A stretch of 43,051 bases of DNA from Prevotellaceae bacterium UBA2448 (GCA_002342585.1 DDQG01000033.1:1-43051); one strand, 5' to 3'. Shown: positions 1 through 8,011, numbered from the stretch's first letter. A program made the numbers and translations. Notes: generated by a model from the letters alone, not told the origin.

Positions 1-81
1 TTTTTTAAAAGAAAAATATGATGTAATGAAAAATAGTTTGTATCTTCGCAGATTGAATAAAAACTTATCACCTTAGTGACT

Positions 82-2442
82 ATGGATAAACACATTCTTT
101 CATTGTCAGAAGAAGATATAAAGCTCAGATACATCACTCCTGCTATAATGCAGAAGGGGTGGTCTGTTGATGATATCACGATGGAGACTAAGGTAAAGAT
201 TACCGATGGTAAGATGAACCTTAGAGGTAATCTTGTAGCTCGTGGTAAGGCGAAGTTTGCTGACTATATGCTTTACTACAACAAAGCTAATCCTATTGCT
301 ATTGTGGAGGCAAAAGATGCCAATCATAGTGTTAGTTTTGGTATGCAGCAAGCGAAAGAATATGCCCAAATGATGGATGTGCCTTTTGCTTTTAGTTCTA
401 ATGGTTTTGGTTTTGAAGAATACGATTTCCTTACAGGCAAGGAGCGCTCTTTGTCTATGGACGAATTTCCTACCCAGGACGAGTTATATGCAAGATACCT
501 GAAGGAGAGCAATGATGGCGAAGGACTTTCAGAAAACGAATTGAAGGTTATCAATCAGCCATTCTGTACAGGTCAGGATATCTATCCTCCACGCTATTAT
601 CAACGCAATGCCGTCAATCGTACTGTCGATGCTGTAGCACGAGGCGAAAAGCGTATGTTGTTGGTTATGGCAACAGGTACAGGTAAGACCTATACAGCCT
701 TTCAGATAGTCTATCGTCTGCTTAAGGCAGGACTCATCAAGAAGGTGCTCTATCTTGCAGATCGCAATGTGTTGGTTGACCAGTCGATAGAGCAGGATTT
801 CAAGCCTCTTGCAAACAATATTCACAAGGTAAACTATCAGAAAGACAAAGGCACCAAGCCTACTGCCCATCAGGTATATTTCTCCCTTTATCAGCAGTTG
901 ATTGGAGAGAATGGCAAGCAGAACTACAAAGAACTTTTCAAGGCAGAATTTTTCGATATGGTGATTGTTGACGAGTGCCATAGAGGAAGTGCAAAAGACG
1001 ATAGCAGCTGGCGCGAGATACTTGAGTACTTCAATGGTGCTATTCAACTTGGTATGACTGCCACACCAAAGGAAACAAGGTATCAGTCGAACATTACATA
1101 CTTTAGCGAACCTCTCTATACCTACAGTCTTAAGGAAGGTATTGATGATGGTTTCCTTGCTCCTTTCAAGGTTATCAATATCAAGACAAATATTGGTGAT
1201 GGCTGGCGACCTCTAAAAGGTCAGAAAGACATCAACGGTCAGCTGATAGAAGACCGCATATACAACAATACCGACTACGACTACAACATTGTTGTAGAAG
1301 ACCGTATTCGTGAGGTTGCCCATGAAATTACCACCTATCTGAAGCAGACAGACAGAATGCAGAAGACTATTGTCTTTTGTGCCGATGAAGATCATGCTGA
1401 GCGTATGCGAATAGCATTGGTAAACGAAAATGCAGATATGTGCAAGAAGAATCCTGACTATGTCGTTCGCATCACAGGTAGCGACGATTATGGAAAGGGA
1501 AAACTCGATTACTTCATTTCTGTTTCGTCAGAATATCCAGTCATAGCTACCACAAGCAAACTGCTCTCAACAGGTGTTGACTGCAAGATGGTCAAACTCA
1601 TAGTTCTCGACCAGAACATCAACTCTATGACTGAGTTTAAGCAGATTGTGGGTCGTGGAACACGTTTGCGCGAGAAGGAAGGAAAGAAGTACTTCATCAT
1701 CATGGATATGCGTAATGTCACCCGTCTCTTTGCCGACCCAACATGGGATGGTCCTATTCAGATTGATGACGGCTACGACCCGAACCACCCTCCAAAACCA
1801 GTCGTTTATGTCATTCCTGATGACCCGGAAGGTGGTAACACTACTGGTGAAGGAGACCCTGTATATAATGCAAAACCTATAGTCAACAAGGATGGCTGTA
1901 GGGTAGAGATTATCAGCAAGGTAGTCTCCGTTTATGATGCTGACGGCAAACTATTGCGTACAGAAAACATAACCGACTACACTCGCAAGAATATCAACGA
2001 CACTTATGCCAACCTTTCCGATTTCATCAATCATTGGAATGCAGCAGAACGCAAGGCGGAGATTTCCGACCTCTTGCGCGAAAGCGGTATAGACCTCCAG
2101 GCATTGAAAGAAGAGCAAAAGATGGCTGATGTTGACGACTTCGACTTCATCTGTCACATAGCCTACAACCAGAAGCCGCTCACTCGCAAGGAACGTGCCG
2201 ATAACGTCAGAAAACGTAACATCTTCGGCAAGTATGGCGACAAGGCTCGACAGGTTTTGGAAGCACTTCTCGACAAGTATGCCAACGAAGGCATCAGTCA
2301 GCTCGAAAACCGCAAGGTACTCAGCCTTGACCCATTCCGTCAAATCGGTTCTCCTGCCAGCATAGCCAAACTCTTTGGCGGCAACAAGAAATATTTTGAA
2401 GCCGTACATGAGTTAGAACAGGAAATTTATTATGTAGGTTAA
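82..2442 (+). CDS. hsdR: Type I restriction enzyme, R (nuclease/translocase) subunit
   Basis: ATP-dependent motor and nuclease subunit of a type I restriction-modification complex; it acts with HsdM and HsdS on unmodified DNA. Counting from a GTG six bases upstream (76), the N-terminal HSDR_N nuclease core shows D63 and the E78-x-K80 pair of a PD-(D/E)xK fold. The SF2 helicase motor follows: Walker A ATGTGKT (199-205), DECH (299-302), TATP (328-331) and motif VI QIVGRGTR (523-530). A C-terminal EcoEI-type region ends the protein. About 786 aa is normal for this subfamily. I prefer the ATG at 82; the GTG at 76 is the alternative. A possible -7 box TATCTTCG lies at 41-48. hsdM follows after 37 bp, so this is the first gene of the locus. 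No damage is seen. Confidence 0.95.
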   Translation: MDKHILSLSEEDIKLRYITPAIMQKGWSVDDITMETKVKITDGKMNLRGNLVARGKAKFADYMLYYNKANPIAIVEAKDANHSVSFGMQQAKEYAQMMDVPFAFSSNGFGFEEYDFLTGKERSLSMDEFPTQDELYARYLKESNDGEGLSENELKVINQPFCTGQDIYPPRYYQRNAVNRTVDAVARGEKRMLLVMATGTGKTYTAFQIVYRLLKAGLIKKVLYLADRNVLVDQSIEQDFKPLANNIHKVNYQKDKGTKPTAHQVYFSLYQQLIGENGKQNYKELFKAEFFDMVIVDECHRGSAKDDSSWREILEYFNGAIQLGMTATPKETRYQSNITYFSEPLYTYSLKEGIDDGFLAPFKVINIKTNIGDGWRPLKGQKDINGQLIEDRIYNNTDYDYNIVVEDRIREVAHEITTYLKQTDRMQKTIVFCADEDHAERMRIALVNENADMCKKNPDYVVRITGSDDYGKGKLDYFISVSSEYPVIATTSKLLSTGVDCKMVKLIVLDQNINSMTEFKQIVGRGTRLREKEGKKYFIIMDMRNVTRLFADPTWDGPIQIDDGYDPNHPPKPVVYVIPDDPEGGNTTGEGDPVYNAKPIVNKDGCRVEIISKVVSVYDADGKLLRTENITDYTRKNINDTYANLSDFINHWNAAERKAEISDLLRESGIDLQALKEEQKMADVDDFDFICHIAYNQKPLTRKERADNVRKRNIFGKYGDKARQVLEALLDKYANEGISQLENRKVLSLDPFRQIGSPASIAKLFGGNKKYFEAVHELEQEIYYVG

Positions 2443-2478
2443 CTTTAAACTTTAATCTTTAAACTTTAAACTTTACCG
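2440..2478. repeat. AACTTTAA simple-repeat spacer between hsdR and hsdM
   Basis: The whole hsdR-hsdM spacer consists of degenerate units of the type AAACTTTAA (about four). The tract begins within the hsdR stop codon context (GGTTAACTTTAAAC). The same module, in reverse complement, recurs downstream of the metallo-hydrolase gene near 12805-12880. No function can be assigned. Confidence 0.75.
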
Positions 2479-2479
2479 A

Positions 2480-3979
2480 ATGGCCTTAACAAACTTTGTA
2501 AAAAGCATCAGAAACATCATGCGTAATGATGCCGGCATCAATGGTGATGCTCAGCGTATAGAACAGATAGCATGGATGTTGTTTCTGAAAATATATGACG
2601 AGAAAGAAAACGACTGGGAGTTTAACGAGGATGACTACAAGTCCTTCATACCAGAGAATTGCCGTTGGCGCAACTGGGCACACGACGAAGGAGATGGAGA
2701 AGCCCTCACGGCAGAAGCGTTGTTAGACTTTGTGAACAACACTCTCTTCCCAACCCTCAAGTCACTTGAGGTTTCTCCAACCACTCCTATGCGTAGCGCC
2801 ATTGTCCGTGCTACCTTCGAAGATGCCAATCAGTATATGAAGGATGGTGTGTTGCTTCGTCAGGTCATCAACGTAATTGACGAACTTGACCTCAGCAGCT
2901 ATGAGGAGAGTCATGCCTTTGGCGAGATATACGAAACCATACTTAAGGAAATGCAGTCAGCAGGTACAGCAGGTGAGTTCTATACCCCTCGTGCCCTTAC
3001 TGATTTTATGGCTGAGATAATACATCCTCAGATAGGCGAGAAGATGGCAGACTTAGCTTGTGGCACAGGTGGTTTCCTTACCTCTTGGCTGAAAGTTCTC
3101 GACACGAAGGTTAATACGGCAGAAGACCGCGAAAAATATTCTCAGTCCATCTATGGCATAGAGAAGAAGCAGTTCCCTTATATGCTTTGCGTCACGAATA
3201 TGCTTCTCCACAATATAGAGTCACCTGAGGTGAATCATGGCAATTCCCTTACCAAAGATGTACTGAACTATACTGATGACGACAGGTTTGATGTCATTCT
3301 GATGAATCCTCCTTATGGCGGTAATGAGAAGAACGACGTGAAGCGTCATTTTCCTTCCGACCTCGCAGCAAGCGAAACAGCAGACCTCTTCATGGTAGTC
3401 ATCATGTATCGCTTGGCAAAGAATGGTCGTGCAGCAGTCATCCTTCCTGACGGATTCCTCTTTGGTACTGATGGACCAAAGAAGGCTATCAAGGAGAAAC
3501 TCCTGCGAGAGTTCAACCTCCACACCATTATCCGTCTGCCAGGCAGCATCTTTGCGCCCTATACAAGTATTGCTACCAATATACTCTTCTTCGACAATAA
3601 AAAGGCAGAAGGAGCCCAGACTGGTTTTAGCACCAAAGAGACTTGGTTCTATCGCATGGATATGCCTGAGGGCTATAAGCACTTCTCGAAGACCAAACCG
3701 ATGAAGTCAGAGCATTGTCAGCCTATCCGTGATTGGTGGAACAATCGCCAAGAGATTATTGATGAGGAGACTGGCGATGAGAAGTCTCGTTGTTTCACAG
3801 CACAACAGCTTGTTGACCTGCAATACAACCTCGACCAATGCAAGTTCCCCAAGGATGAGGAAGAGGTGCTTCGCCCAGAAGAACTCCTGCAGCAATATCA
3901 CGAGAAGCGTGCAGCCCTTGATGCCAAGATAGACCAGACGCTCTCGGAGATACAGCAGATATTAGAAATAGACCTATAG
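2480..3979 (+). CDS. hsdM: Type I restriction-modification, M (N6-adenine methyltransferase) subunit
   Basis: Modification subunit: transfers a methyl group from S-adenosylmethionine to adenine N6 and, with HsdS, forms the methyltransferase core of the type I complex. The N-terminal helical HsdM_N domain covers about residues 1-135. The catalytic domain shows GEFYTPR (165-171), the SAM-binding DLACGTGGF (191-199) and the gamma-class catalytic NPPY (276-279). The length of 499 aa is typical and the frame is intact. It lies 37 bp downstream of hsdR. hsdS is not adjacent but about 2.3 kb away, behind inserted genes and gene fragments. The stop codon TAG is itself part of the first CTATAG unit of the following array. 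Confidence 0.96.
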   Translation: MALTNFVKSIRNIMRNDAGINGDAQRIEQIAWMLFLKIYDEKENDWEFNEDDYKSFIPENCRWRNWAHDEGDGEALTAEALLDFVNNTLFPTLKSLEVSPTTPMRSAIVRATFEDANQYMKDGVLLRQVINVIDELDLSSYEESHAFGEIYETILKEMQSAGTAGEFYTPRALTDFMAEIIHPQIGEKMADLACGTGGFLTSWLKVLDTKVNTAEDREKYSQSIYGIEKKQFPYMLCVTNMLLHNIESPEVNHGNSLTKDVLNYTDDDRFDVILMNPPYGGNEKNDVKRHFPSDLAASETADLFMVVIMYRLAKNGRAAVILPDGFLFGTDGPKKAIKEKLLREFNLHTIIRLPGSIFAPYTSIATNILFFDNKKAEGAQTGFSTKETWFYRMDMPEGYKHFSKTKPMKSEHCQPIRDWWNNRQEIIDEETGDEKSRCFTAQQLVDLQYNLDQCKFPKDEEEVLRPEELLQQYHEKRAALDAKIDQTLSEIQQILEIDL

Positions 3980-4072
3980 CAACTATAGCGACTATAGCGC
4001 CTATAGAAAACTATAGCGCCTATAGAAACCTATAGCAACTATAGCAAACTATAGAATCTATAGCAACTATAA
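3974..4072. repeat. Phased CTATAG palindrome array
   Basis: Ten copies of the self-complementary hexamer CTATAG start at 3974, 3983, 3992, 4001, 4011, 4020, 4030, 4039, 4049 and 4058, and a degenerate CTATAA follows at 4067. The spacing is 9 or 10 bp throughout, near one helical turn. Linkers are 3-4 nt, such as CAA, CGA, CGC or AAAA. The first copy contains the hsdM stop codon. Confidence 0.9.
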
Positions 4073-4111
4073 AAACCACAGAAAGAAGTGAAACCTAAAA
4101 AGAAAGAGACT

Positions 4112-4225
4112 ATGGCAAAAGATAAAGACAAGCCCTTCAAGAGCATCTTCCGTCAGGTGCTCGCTGAACGTGGCATCATCTGGCAGTCACCCTCAGAACT
4201 GAACCCACACGTCATGTTTGATTGA
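4112..4225 (+). CDS. Small 37-aa ORF of unknown function between hsdM and the MORN-like gene
   Basis: The reading frame is ATG to TGA, 37 aa, beginning MAKDKDKPFKS and ending PSELNPHVMFD. A purine-rich AAGAAAGAGA lies just upstream and could serve as a ribosome-binding region. I do not recognise the family. It may be a real small protein or the 5' remnant of a longer gene cut when neighbouring material was inserted. A second short ORF with a similar basic/acidic start (MAEKDEK) lies after hsdS at 7809, which favours remnants of related genes. Its 3' end runs into a low-complexity GATAAC/AAAACG repeat. Confidence 0.4.
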   Translation: MAKDKDKPFKSIFRQVLAERGIIWQSPSELNPHVMFD

Positions 4226-4268
4226 CGATAACCAAAACGAAAACAATAACCGTAACGAAGACGAAAAT

Positions 4269-5912
4269 ATGGCAACAGCATGTTACATCAATGTATATAA
4301 CAGCCACATGGACCGCGGCTCCAAGGTGACCACCATCCCCCAAGAGCACTACGAAGTGGACGAGAGTGAAATCGTAGTGGGCAAACCGCTGCCCAAGTTG
4401 CGTGCGACAAACACGGTGACAGCCTACGATGGCGCACAAATCACGCTTGCACTGTACGGCAAGACCTACACCATCAAGATTGATGAGGAGGTGGAGGTGG
4501 CCTGTAGCGAGTACCATGTTGGCGGGGGTGTCTATAGCCGTGACTGCTACTGCGTCAGGCTGACAGGTACGAAAATCATCTATAAGGGTGGCTGGCAGTG
4601 GGGCGACACCATCCGGCAGGAACTGGAAGGACCCATCGGCGACGGAGAGGTGTTCTATCCCAACGGCGACCACTTCAAGGGCGTGTTCCACCTAAGCTAT
4701 GCCAGCATCAACGGACCCGCCTACGCCGCCGAGGGACGTTATACCTTTGCCGACGGCAGCTACATAGAGCACGCATGGATACACACCTCTAAGGACAAGA
4801 AACCTGAATGGTGGGGCCTTCACGGCGTATTCCGCATCCAGTGTCCGCCATCCTCATCAGAACTTCCTGCAGCCGGCAAACCCGACAGCATCGCCATGTT
4901 CCTGCACGGAGGCCACCGCTATGGTTTCGAGCTGGTCTTGGGCCAGAACAAGCCGTGGGTGAAGGAGTGGTACGCAGGCGACAGCATTGTGCGCTATACA
5001 GGACCAGACGACCTCTTCCAGTATGAGGTTGTAGACTACGAGCTCGACGAGAATGCCGCTGAGGGTTTAACCACACTGCGTCTGACGCTGAAGGACGGCA
5101 ATAAGACATATAAGGTGGAGCAGCGCGGCGGCGACTACGAAGTCAACAAGTATGACGATCAGATTTACAAACCCTCAACCCGTGTCACAGTCTGGCTACC
5201 CAACGGCGACTCGCTCGACCACTATGGCGACGATGTGAAGGACTTCAAGCCCTACGACGGCTATGTGGAAGTACACCGTGCCAAGACTGCACAATGCCGC
5301 ACGGAGCACTGGGAGAAAGGCAAGCTCGTTGACGACAGGGAATGGCAACGCGACAACCTCTTCTCGAAGAAGGTCACACTGCCCAACCCCACAGGCATCG
5401 GCGGTGAGATGCTGGCCAACGTGTGGGCAGACGGGCACATCAGTTACAACTACGGCGAATGGGTCTATGACGGCGAGGTGAAGAACGACCGCCCCGACGG
5501 CCAGGGCGTGCTTGTGGGCAACGACTATCACGGCCGTCGCCGTTACGAGGGCCTCTTCACCGACGGACAATATGCGGAGGAAGAGACCTTCACAGGCAAG
5601 GTCATGCTCCATGTGAAGAGCGGTCACAAGCACTGGTCGGTTTACAACGATGGCGAGTGGAAGAATGAGGAATACGACATCGAGGCCAAACTCGGCACGC
5701 TGAACATCGACGGTTTCTTGAACTACGAGATTACGAAAATCACCCAGGATGCCATCACAATATCTTTCTACGACAAGACATACACGCTCACGCCTGACAA
5801 TCCGCTGGACCTCCCCATTTCCGTAATAGAGGGCCACGAATACAGCGACGGCTGCGTCTATGACGGCGACGACTATTCGCTGGAACTGACGTGGAAGTCT
5901 GCGATTGAGTGA
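4269..5912 (+). CDS. MORN-repeat-like protein inserted in the R-M locus
   Basis: 547 aa from ATG 4269. An upstream TTG at 4218 would add 17 Asn/Glu/Asp-rich residues, but these are encoded by a low-complexity repeat also found at about 15418, so I reject that start. The protein has scattered MORN-like units (G-x-G-x-x-x-Y-x-x-G-x-x-Y/F-x-G): GDGEVFYPNGDHFKGVF, AEGRYTFADGSYIE, and a C-terminal set with YEGLFTDGQYAEE. No signal peptide or membrane segment is visible, so it is probably cytoplasmic. MORN repeats are usually structural or binding modules; no enzymatic motif is seen. Base composition is clearly GC-richer than its neighbours (many GGC, CTC, GAC, ACC codons), which suggests acquisition from another source. 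Its position between hsdM and hsdS hints at cargo of the R-M locus rather than an R-M subunit. Confidence 0.75.
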   Translation: MATACYINVYNSHMDRGSKVTTIPQEHYEVDESEIVVGKPLPKLRATNTVTAYDGAQITLALYGKTYTIKIDEEVEVACSEYHVGGGVYSRDCYCVRLTGTKIIYKGGWQWGDTIRQELEGPIGDGEVFYPNGDHFKGVFHLSYASINGPAYAAEGRYTFADGSYIEHAWIHTSKDKKPEWWGLHGVFRIQCPPSSSELPAAGKPDSIAMFLHGGHRYGFELVLGQNKPWVKEWYAGDSIVRYTGPDDLFQYEVVDYELDENAAEGLTTLRLTLKDGNKTYKVEQRGGDYEVNKYDDQIYKPSTRVTVWLPNGDSLDHYGDDVKDFKPYDGYVEVHRAKTAQCRTEHWEKGKLVDDREWQRDNLFSKKVTLPNPTGIGGEMLANVWADGHISYNYGEWVYDGEVKNDRPDGQGVLVGNDYHGRRRYEGLFTDGQYAEEETFTGKVMLHVKSGHKHWSVYNDGEWKNEEYDIEAKLGTLNIDGFLNYEITKITQDAITISFYDKTYTLTPDNPLDLPISVIEGHEYSDGCVYDGDDYSLELTWKSAIE

Positions 5913-5914
5913 GA

Positions 5915-5941
5915 GAAGAACCAAACTCGTTTGAGTTCTTC
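5915..5941 (+). terminator. Strong hairpin just after the MORN-like gene
   Basis: Arms GAAGAAC+CAAAC and GTTTG+A+GTTCTTC pair over 12 bp with one bulged A and a 2-nt loop, beginning 3 nt after the stop codon. No clear T-tract follows, so it may act as an RNA-stabilising 3' hairpin rather than a classic intrinsic terminator. Confidence 0.5.
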
Positions 5942-5980
5942 CGAGCGTGAGCAGACTCGACCGAAGGTCAAATTTGAAAC

Positions 5981-6103
5981 ATGATTAGAATCGAGACACA
6001 TCCAACGGACTCGCCTCTCACCGGCCAAAGCAAGTGGTGGGGAGAACCCGATATGCCTGATGAACTCGACTGGCCCACACAATCAGGGGGACAGGAACTT
6101 TGA
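5981..6103 (+). pseudogene. 5' fragment of a DUF1963 (YwqG-like) gene
   Basis: A 40-codon frame from ATG to TGA contains TGQSKWWGEPDMPDELDWP, which matches the N-terminal signature of the DUF1963/YwqG family (SK-x-G-G-x-P-D-x-P-x-x-x-x-W-P). Family members are typically a few hundred residues long, so almost all of the protein is missing. The frame runs directly into the left arm of a REP-like palindrome and stops just after it, so the gene was evidently truncated at that element. Like the MORN-like gene, it probably arrived as part of the insertion between hsdM and hsdS. Confidence 0.6.
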
Positions 6104-6139
6104 TTCACGCTAAGGAGTTGTATCAGTTGACCTGTCCCT
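6087..6139. repeat. REP-like imperfect palindrome at a gene-fragment junction
   Basis: Left arm GGGGACAGGAACT (6087-6099) is complementary to the right arm AGTTGACCTGTCCCT (6125-6139) apart from a 2-nt bulge; the loop is 25 nt. GGGACAGG/CCTGTCCC arms resemble the extragenic palindromes associated with REP-type (RAYT) transposases. The right arm recurs in opposite orientation at 7840-7857 and, in part, at 9063-9072. The element joins the DUF1963 fragment to the coiled-coil fragment. Confidence 0.6.
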
Positions 6140-6328
6140 CGTGATTCGCAGCAGGACAAGCGCCTTGCTGAATTGGAGCAGGCTGTCCCTGCTTTGCAGC
6201 AGCAGTTAGCGCAGGCACAAGCGGAGGCGGCAGAGTGGAAAGCCAAATACGAAGACTTGAAGCAGCGCGCTCTCAAGGCATACCAGGGACAGAAAGAAGA
6301 AATAGAAAAGTTGAAAAAAGCAAGATGA
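6131..6328 (+). pseudogene. 3' fragment of a coiled-coil protein gene, overlapping the hsdS start
   Basis: An open frame runs from the palindrome's right arm to a TGA at 6326-6328 that overlaps the hsdS ATG (ATGA). It encodes a Gln/Glu/Lys/Ala-rich heptad-like segment (DKRLAELEQAV ... LQQQLAQAQAEAAEWKAKYE ... KEEIEKLKKAR) with no start codon at the left end; an in-frame stop lies at 6128. I read it as the C-terminal remnant of a coiled-coil protein that was once translationally coupled to hsdS. It may still supply ribosomes to hsdS if a weak TTG (6173) is used. The parent family cannot be identified from about 60 residues. Confidence 0.5.
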
Positions 6329-7806
6329 ACGCACAACAGTTACGCAACTCCATACTGCAAGAAGCCATAGAAGGCCGCCTTGTACCCCAAGACCCTAACG
6401 ACGAACCAGCAAGCGCATTGCTGGAGCGCATTCGTGAGGAAAAGAAGCGACTTGTAAAAGAAGGCAAACTCAAAAAGAAAGACCTTAAAGAAGCTCCTAT
6501 CTCCGAGGACGAAAAGCCGTTTGAGATTCCTGATAGTTGGGAGTGGGTGAGATTCTCAAATGTTGCTTGTTTTTTTAATGGAGACAGAAGTAAGAATTAT
6601 CCTAACAAAAATGAATATGTTTCTCAAGGTATTGCATGGATAAACACGGGGCATATAGAACCTAATGGATTTTTAACAACCACACGCATGAATTATATTA
6701 CTGAAGAAAAATATAATTCATTATCATCAGGCAAGATAGAAAAGGGTGATTTGGTATATTGTCTCAGAGGTGCTACTTATGGGAAAGTTGCTAAAGTTGA
6801 TCCTTACAAAAAGGGTGCAGTTGCTTCATCATTAATGATTATAAGGTTATTGAATATAGATATTCGAGATTACATTTTTACATATCTTAATTCCCCTTTT
6901 TCAAAAGACCAACTTTTGAAATTTGCAAATGGTGCAGCTCAACCTAATCTTGCTGCAAAAGACGTTTCGAATTATCTTCTCCCTCTTCCCCCTCTTGCTG
7001 AGCAGAAACGCATTGTTGCGAAAATAGAAGAGTTGCTTCCAAAGGTTGAGGAATATGGAAAGGCACAAGATGCACTTAACAAACTGAATGAGGAACTGCC
7101 AGAACGCCTTAAGAAGAGTGTCCTCCAAGAAGCCATTGAAGGTCGCCTTGTACCTCAAGACCCTAATGACGAGCCTGCAAGCGTATTGCTGGAGCGCATT
7201 CGTGAGGAAAAGAAACAACTCGTAAAGGAAGGCAAACTCAAAAAGAAAGACCTCGACGAAACACCAATCTCTGAGGATGAAAAGCCCTTTGAGATACCTG
7301 AGAGTTGGGGATGGTCACGTTTGGGAGATATTTTTGAACATTCAAGTGGAAAACAATTAAGAGCTTCTGATACTGAGGGTACATTACGAGAGTATATAAC
7401 GACATCTAATCTTTATTGGGGAAGATTTGAACTTAATAAGCTCAAATCCATGTACTATAAAGACTCAGAGATAGAAAAATGTACTGCCAAAAAAGGTGAC
7501 TTACTTGTGTGTGAAGGTGGTGACATTGGACGTTCTGCAATATGGTCATACGACTACGATATATGTTTACAAAATCATGTGCACAGATTACGTCCATATG
7601 ATAATAAATATACCATCTTTGTTTTCTATATCATGTGGTATTATAAAAGTATTGGATTAATAGGTGGAAAAGGAATTGGTATACAAGGATTGTCGGCTTC
7701 GGCTTTAAAATCTATTATTATCCCTCTTCCCCCTCTCGCTGAGCAGAAGCGCATTGTGGCGAAGATAGAAGAAGTGTTCAAAGAAATAGATAAACTGAAG
7801 CCATAA
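6325..7806 (+). CDS. hsdS: Type I restriction-modification, S (DNA specificity) subunit
   Basis: 493 aa. Recognises the bipartite DNA target of the type I complex through two target recognition domains (TRDs). I start at ATG 6325 because the conserved N-terminal repeat begins there (MNAQQLRNSILQEAIEGRLV); the 30 codons upstream in this frame are an out-of-frame reading of the coiled-coil fragment. Order: conserved helix region 1-70, TRD1 about 71-225, central conserved helix region about 226-330, TRD2 to about 475, short end helix. Each TRD ends in the LPPLAEQKRIVAKIEE motif of Methylase_S domains. The helix-region repeats are nearly identical at DNA level. The two TRDs are AT-richer than the helix regions, in keeping with exchange of recognition domains. 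Confidence 0.95.
   Translation: MNAQQLRNSILQEAIEGRLVPQDPNDEPASALLERIREEKKRLVKEGKLKKKDLKEAPISEDEKPFEIPDSWEWVRFSNVACFFNGDRSKNYPNKNEYVSQGIAWINTGHIEPNGFLTTTRMNYITEEKYNSLSSGKIEKGDLVYCLRGATYGKVAKVDPYKKGAVASSLMIIRLLNIDIRDYIFTYLNSPFSKDQLLKFANGAAQPNLAAKDVSNYLLPLPPLAEQKRIVAKIEELLPKVEEYGKAQDALNKLNEELPERLKKSVLQEAIEGRLVPQDPNDEPASVLLERIREEKKQLVKEGKLKKKDLDETPISEDEKPFEIPESWGWSRLGDIFEHSSGKQLRASDTEGTLREYITTSNLYWGRFELNKLKSMYYKDSEIEKCTAKKGDLLVCEGGDIGRSAIWSYDYDICLQNHVHRLRPYDNKYTIFVFYIMWYYKSIGLIGGKGIGIQGLSASALKSIIIPLPPLAEQKRIVAKIEEVFKEIDKLKP
6355..6546 (+). repeat. hsdS conserved-region direct repeat, copy 1
   Basis: 192 bp encoding LQEAIEGRLVPQDPNDEPAS through the SWEW motif; matches 7123-7314 without gaps, with most differences at third codon positions. 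It is a possible crossover point for TRD exchange. Confidence 0.85.
7123..7314 (+). repeat. hsdS conserved-region direct repeat, copy 2
   Basis: Second 192-bp copy, in the middle of hsdS, aligned end to end with 6355-6546. A shorter pair encoding LPPLAEQKRIVAKIEE lies at 6981-7032 and 7722-7773, so the gene is internally two-fold. Confidence 0.85.
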
Positions 7807-7808
7807 GA

Positions 7809-7862
7809 ATGGCAGAAAAAGATGAGAAAAATATGCCACAGGGACAGGTAACTGATAGATGA
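7809..7862 (+). pseudogene. Truncated small ORF after hsdS, cut by a repeat
   Basis: 17 codons from ATG to TGA starting MAEKDEKNM, two bases after the hsdS stop. From codon 9 on the sequence is the repeat module TGCCACAGGGACAGGTAA, so the frame looks like a gene start cut off by the repeat. The product is unknown and translation is doubtful. Confidence 0.35.
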
Positions 7863-7963
7863 TGTATAAAGGCTGAGGGCTGATGTATGAGGGCTGAGAA
7901 CCAGTATCGTCTTAACTCCTTGACTTCACTAACTTCTTAACTCCTAAATAAAAAGAGCTGACT
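7834..7963 (+). repeat. Composite dispersed repeat, copy 1
   Basis: Two conserved modules: an 18-bp module (7834-7851) identical to 9057-9074, and a 63-bp module (7901-7963) matching 9146-9208 with one mismatch that I can see. The segment between the modules differs between copies and holds short GATGTAT/GGGCTGA repeats. The 18-bp module shares AGGGACAGGT with the right arm of the palindrome at 6125-6139, in inverted orientation. Confidence 0.85.
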
Positions 7964-8011
7964 GGGTAAATCAAACTTCGTACGAAAGACGAAAGACGAA
8001 TGACGAAAGAC

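Noticed and set aside
3974..4072. CTATAG array as a CRISPR
   Set aside because: Units are 9-10 bp, with no spacers of 25-40 bp and no cas genes.
4212..5924. Several long frames on both strands in the MORN-like region
   Set aside because: The high GC content makes stop codons rare in all frames; only the plus frame from 4269 has recognisable repeat motifs.
6235..6324. Upstream extension of hsdS (30 codons)
   Set aside because: These codons are an out-of-frame reading of the coiled-coil fragment; the conserved HsdS N-terminus starts at 6325.
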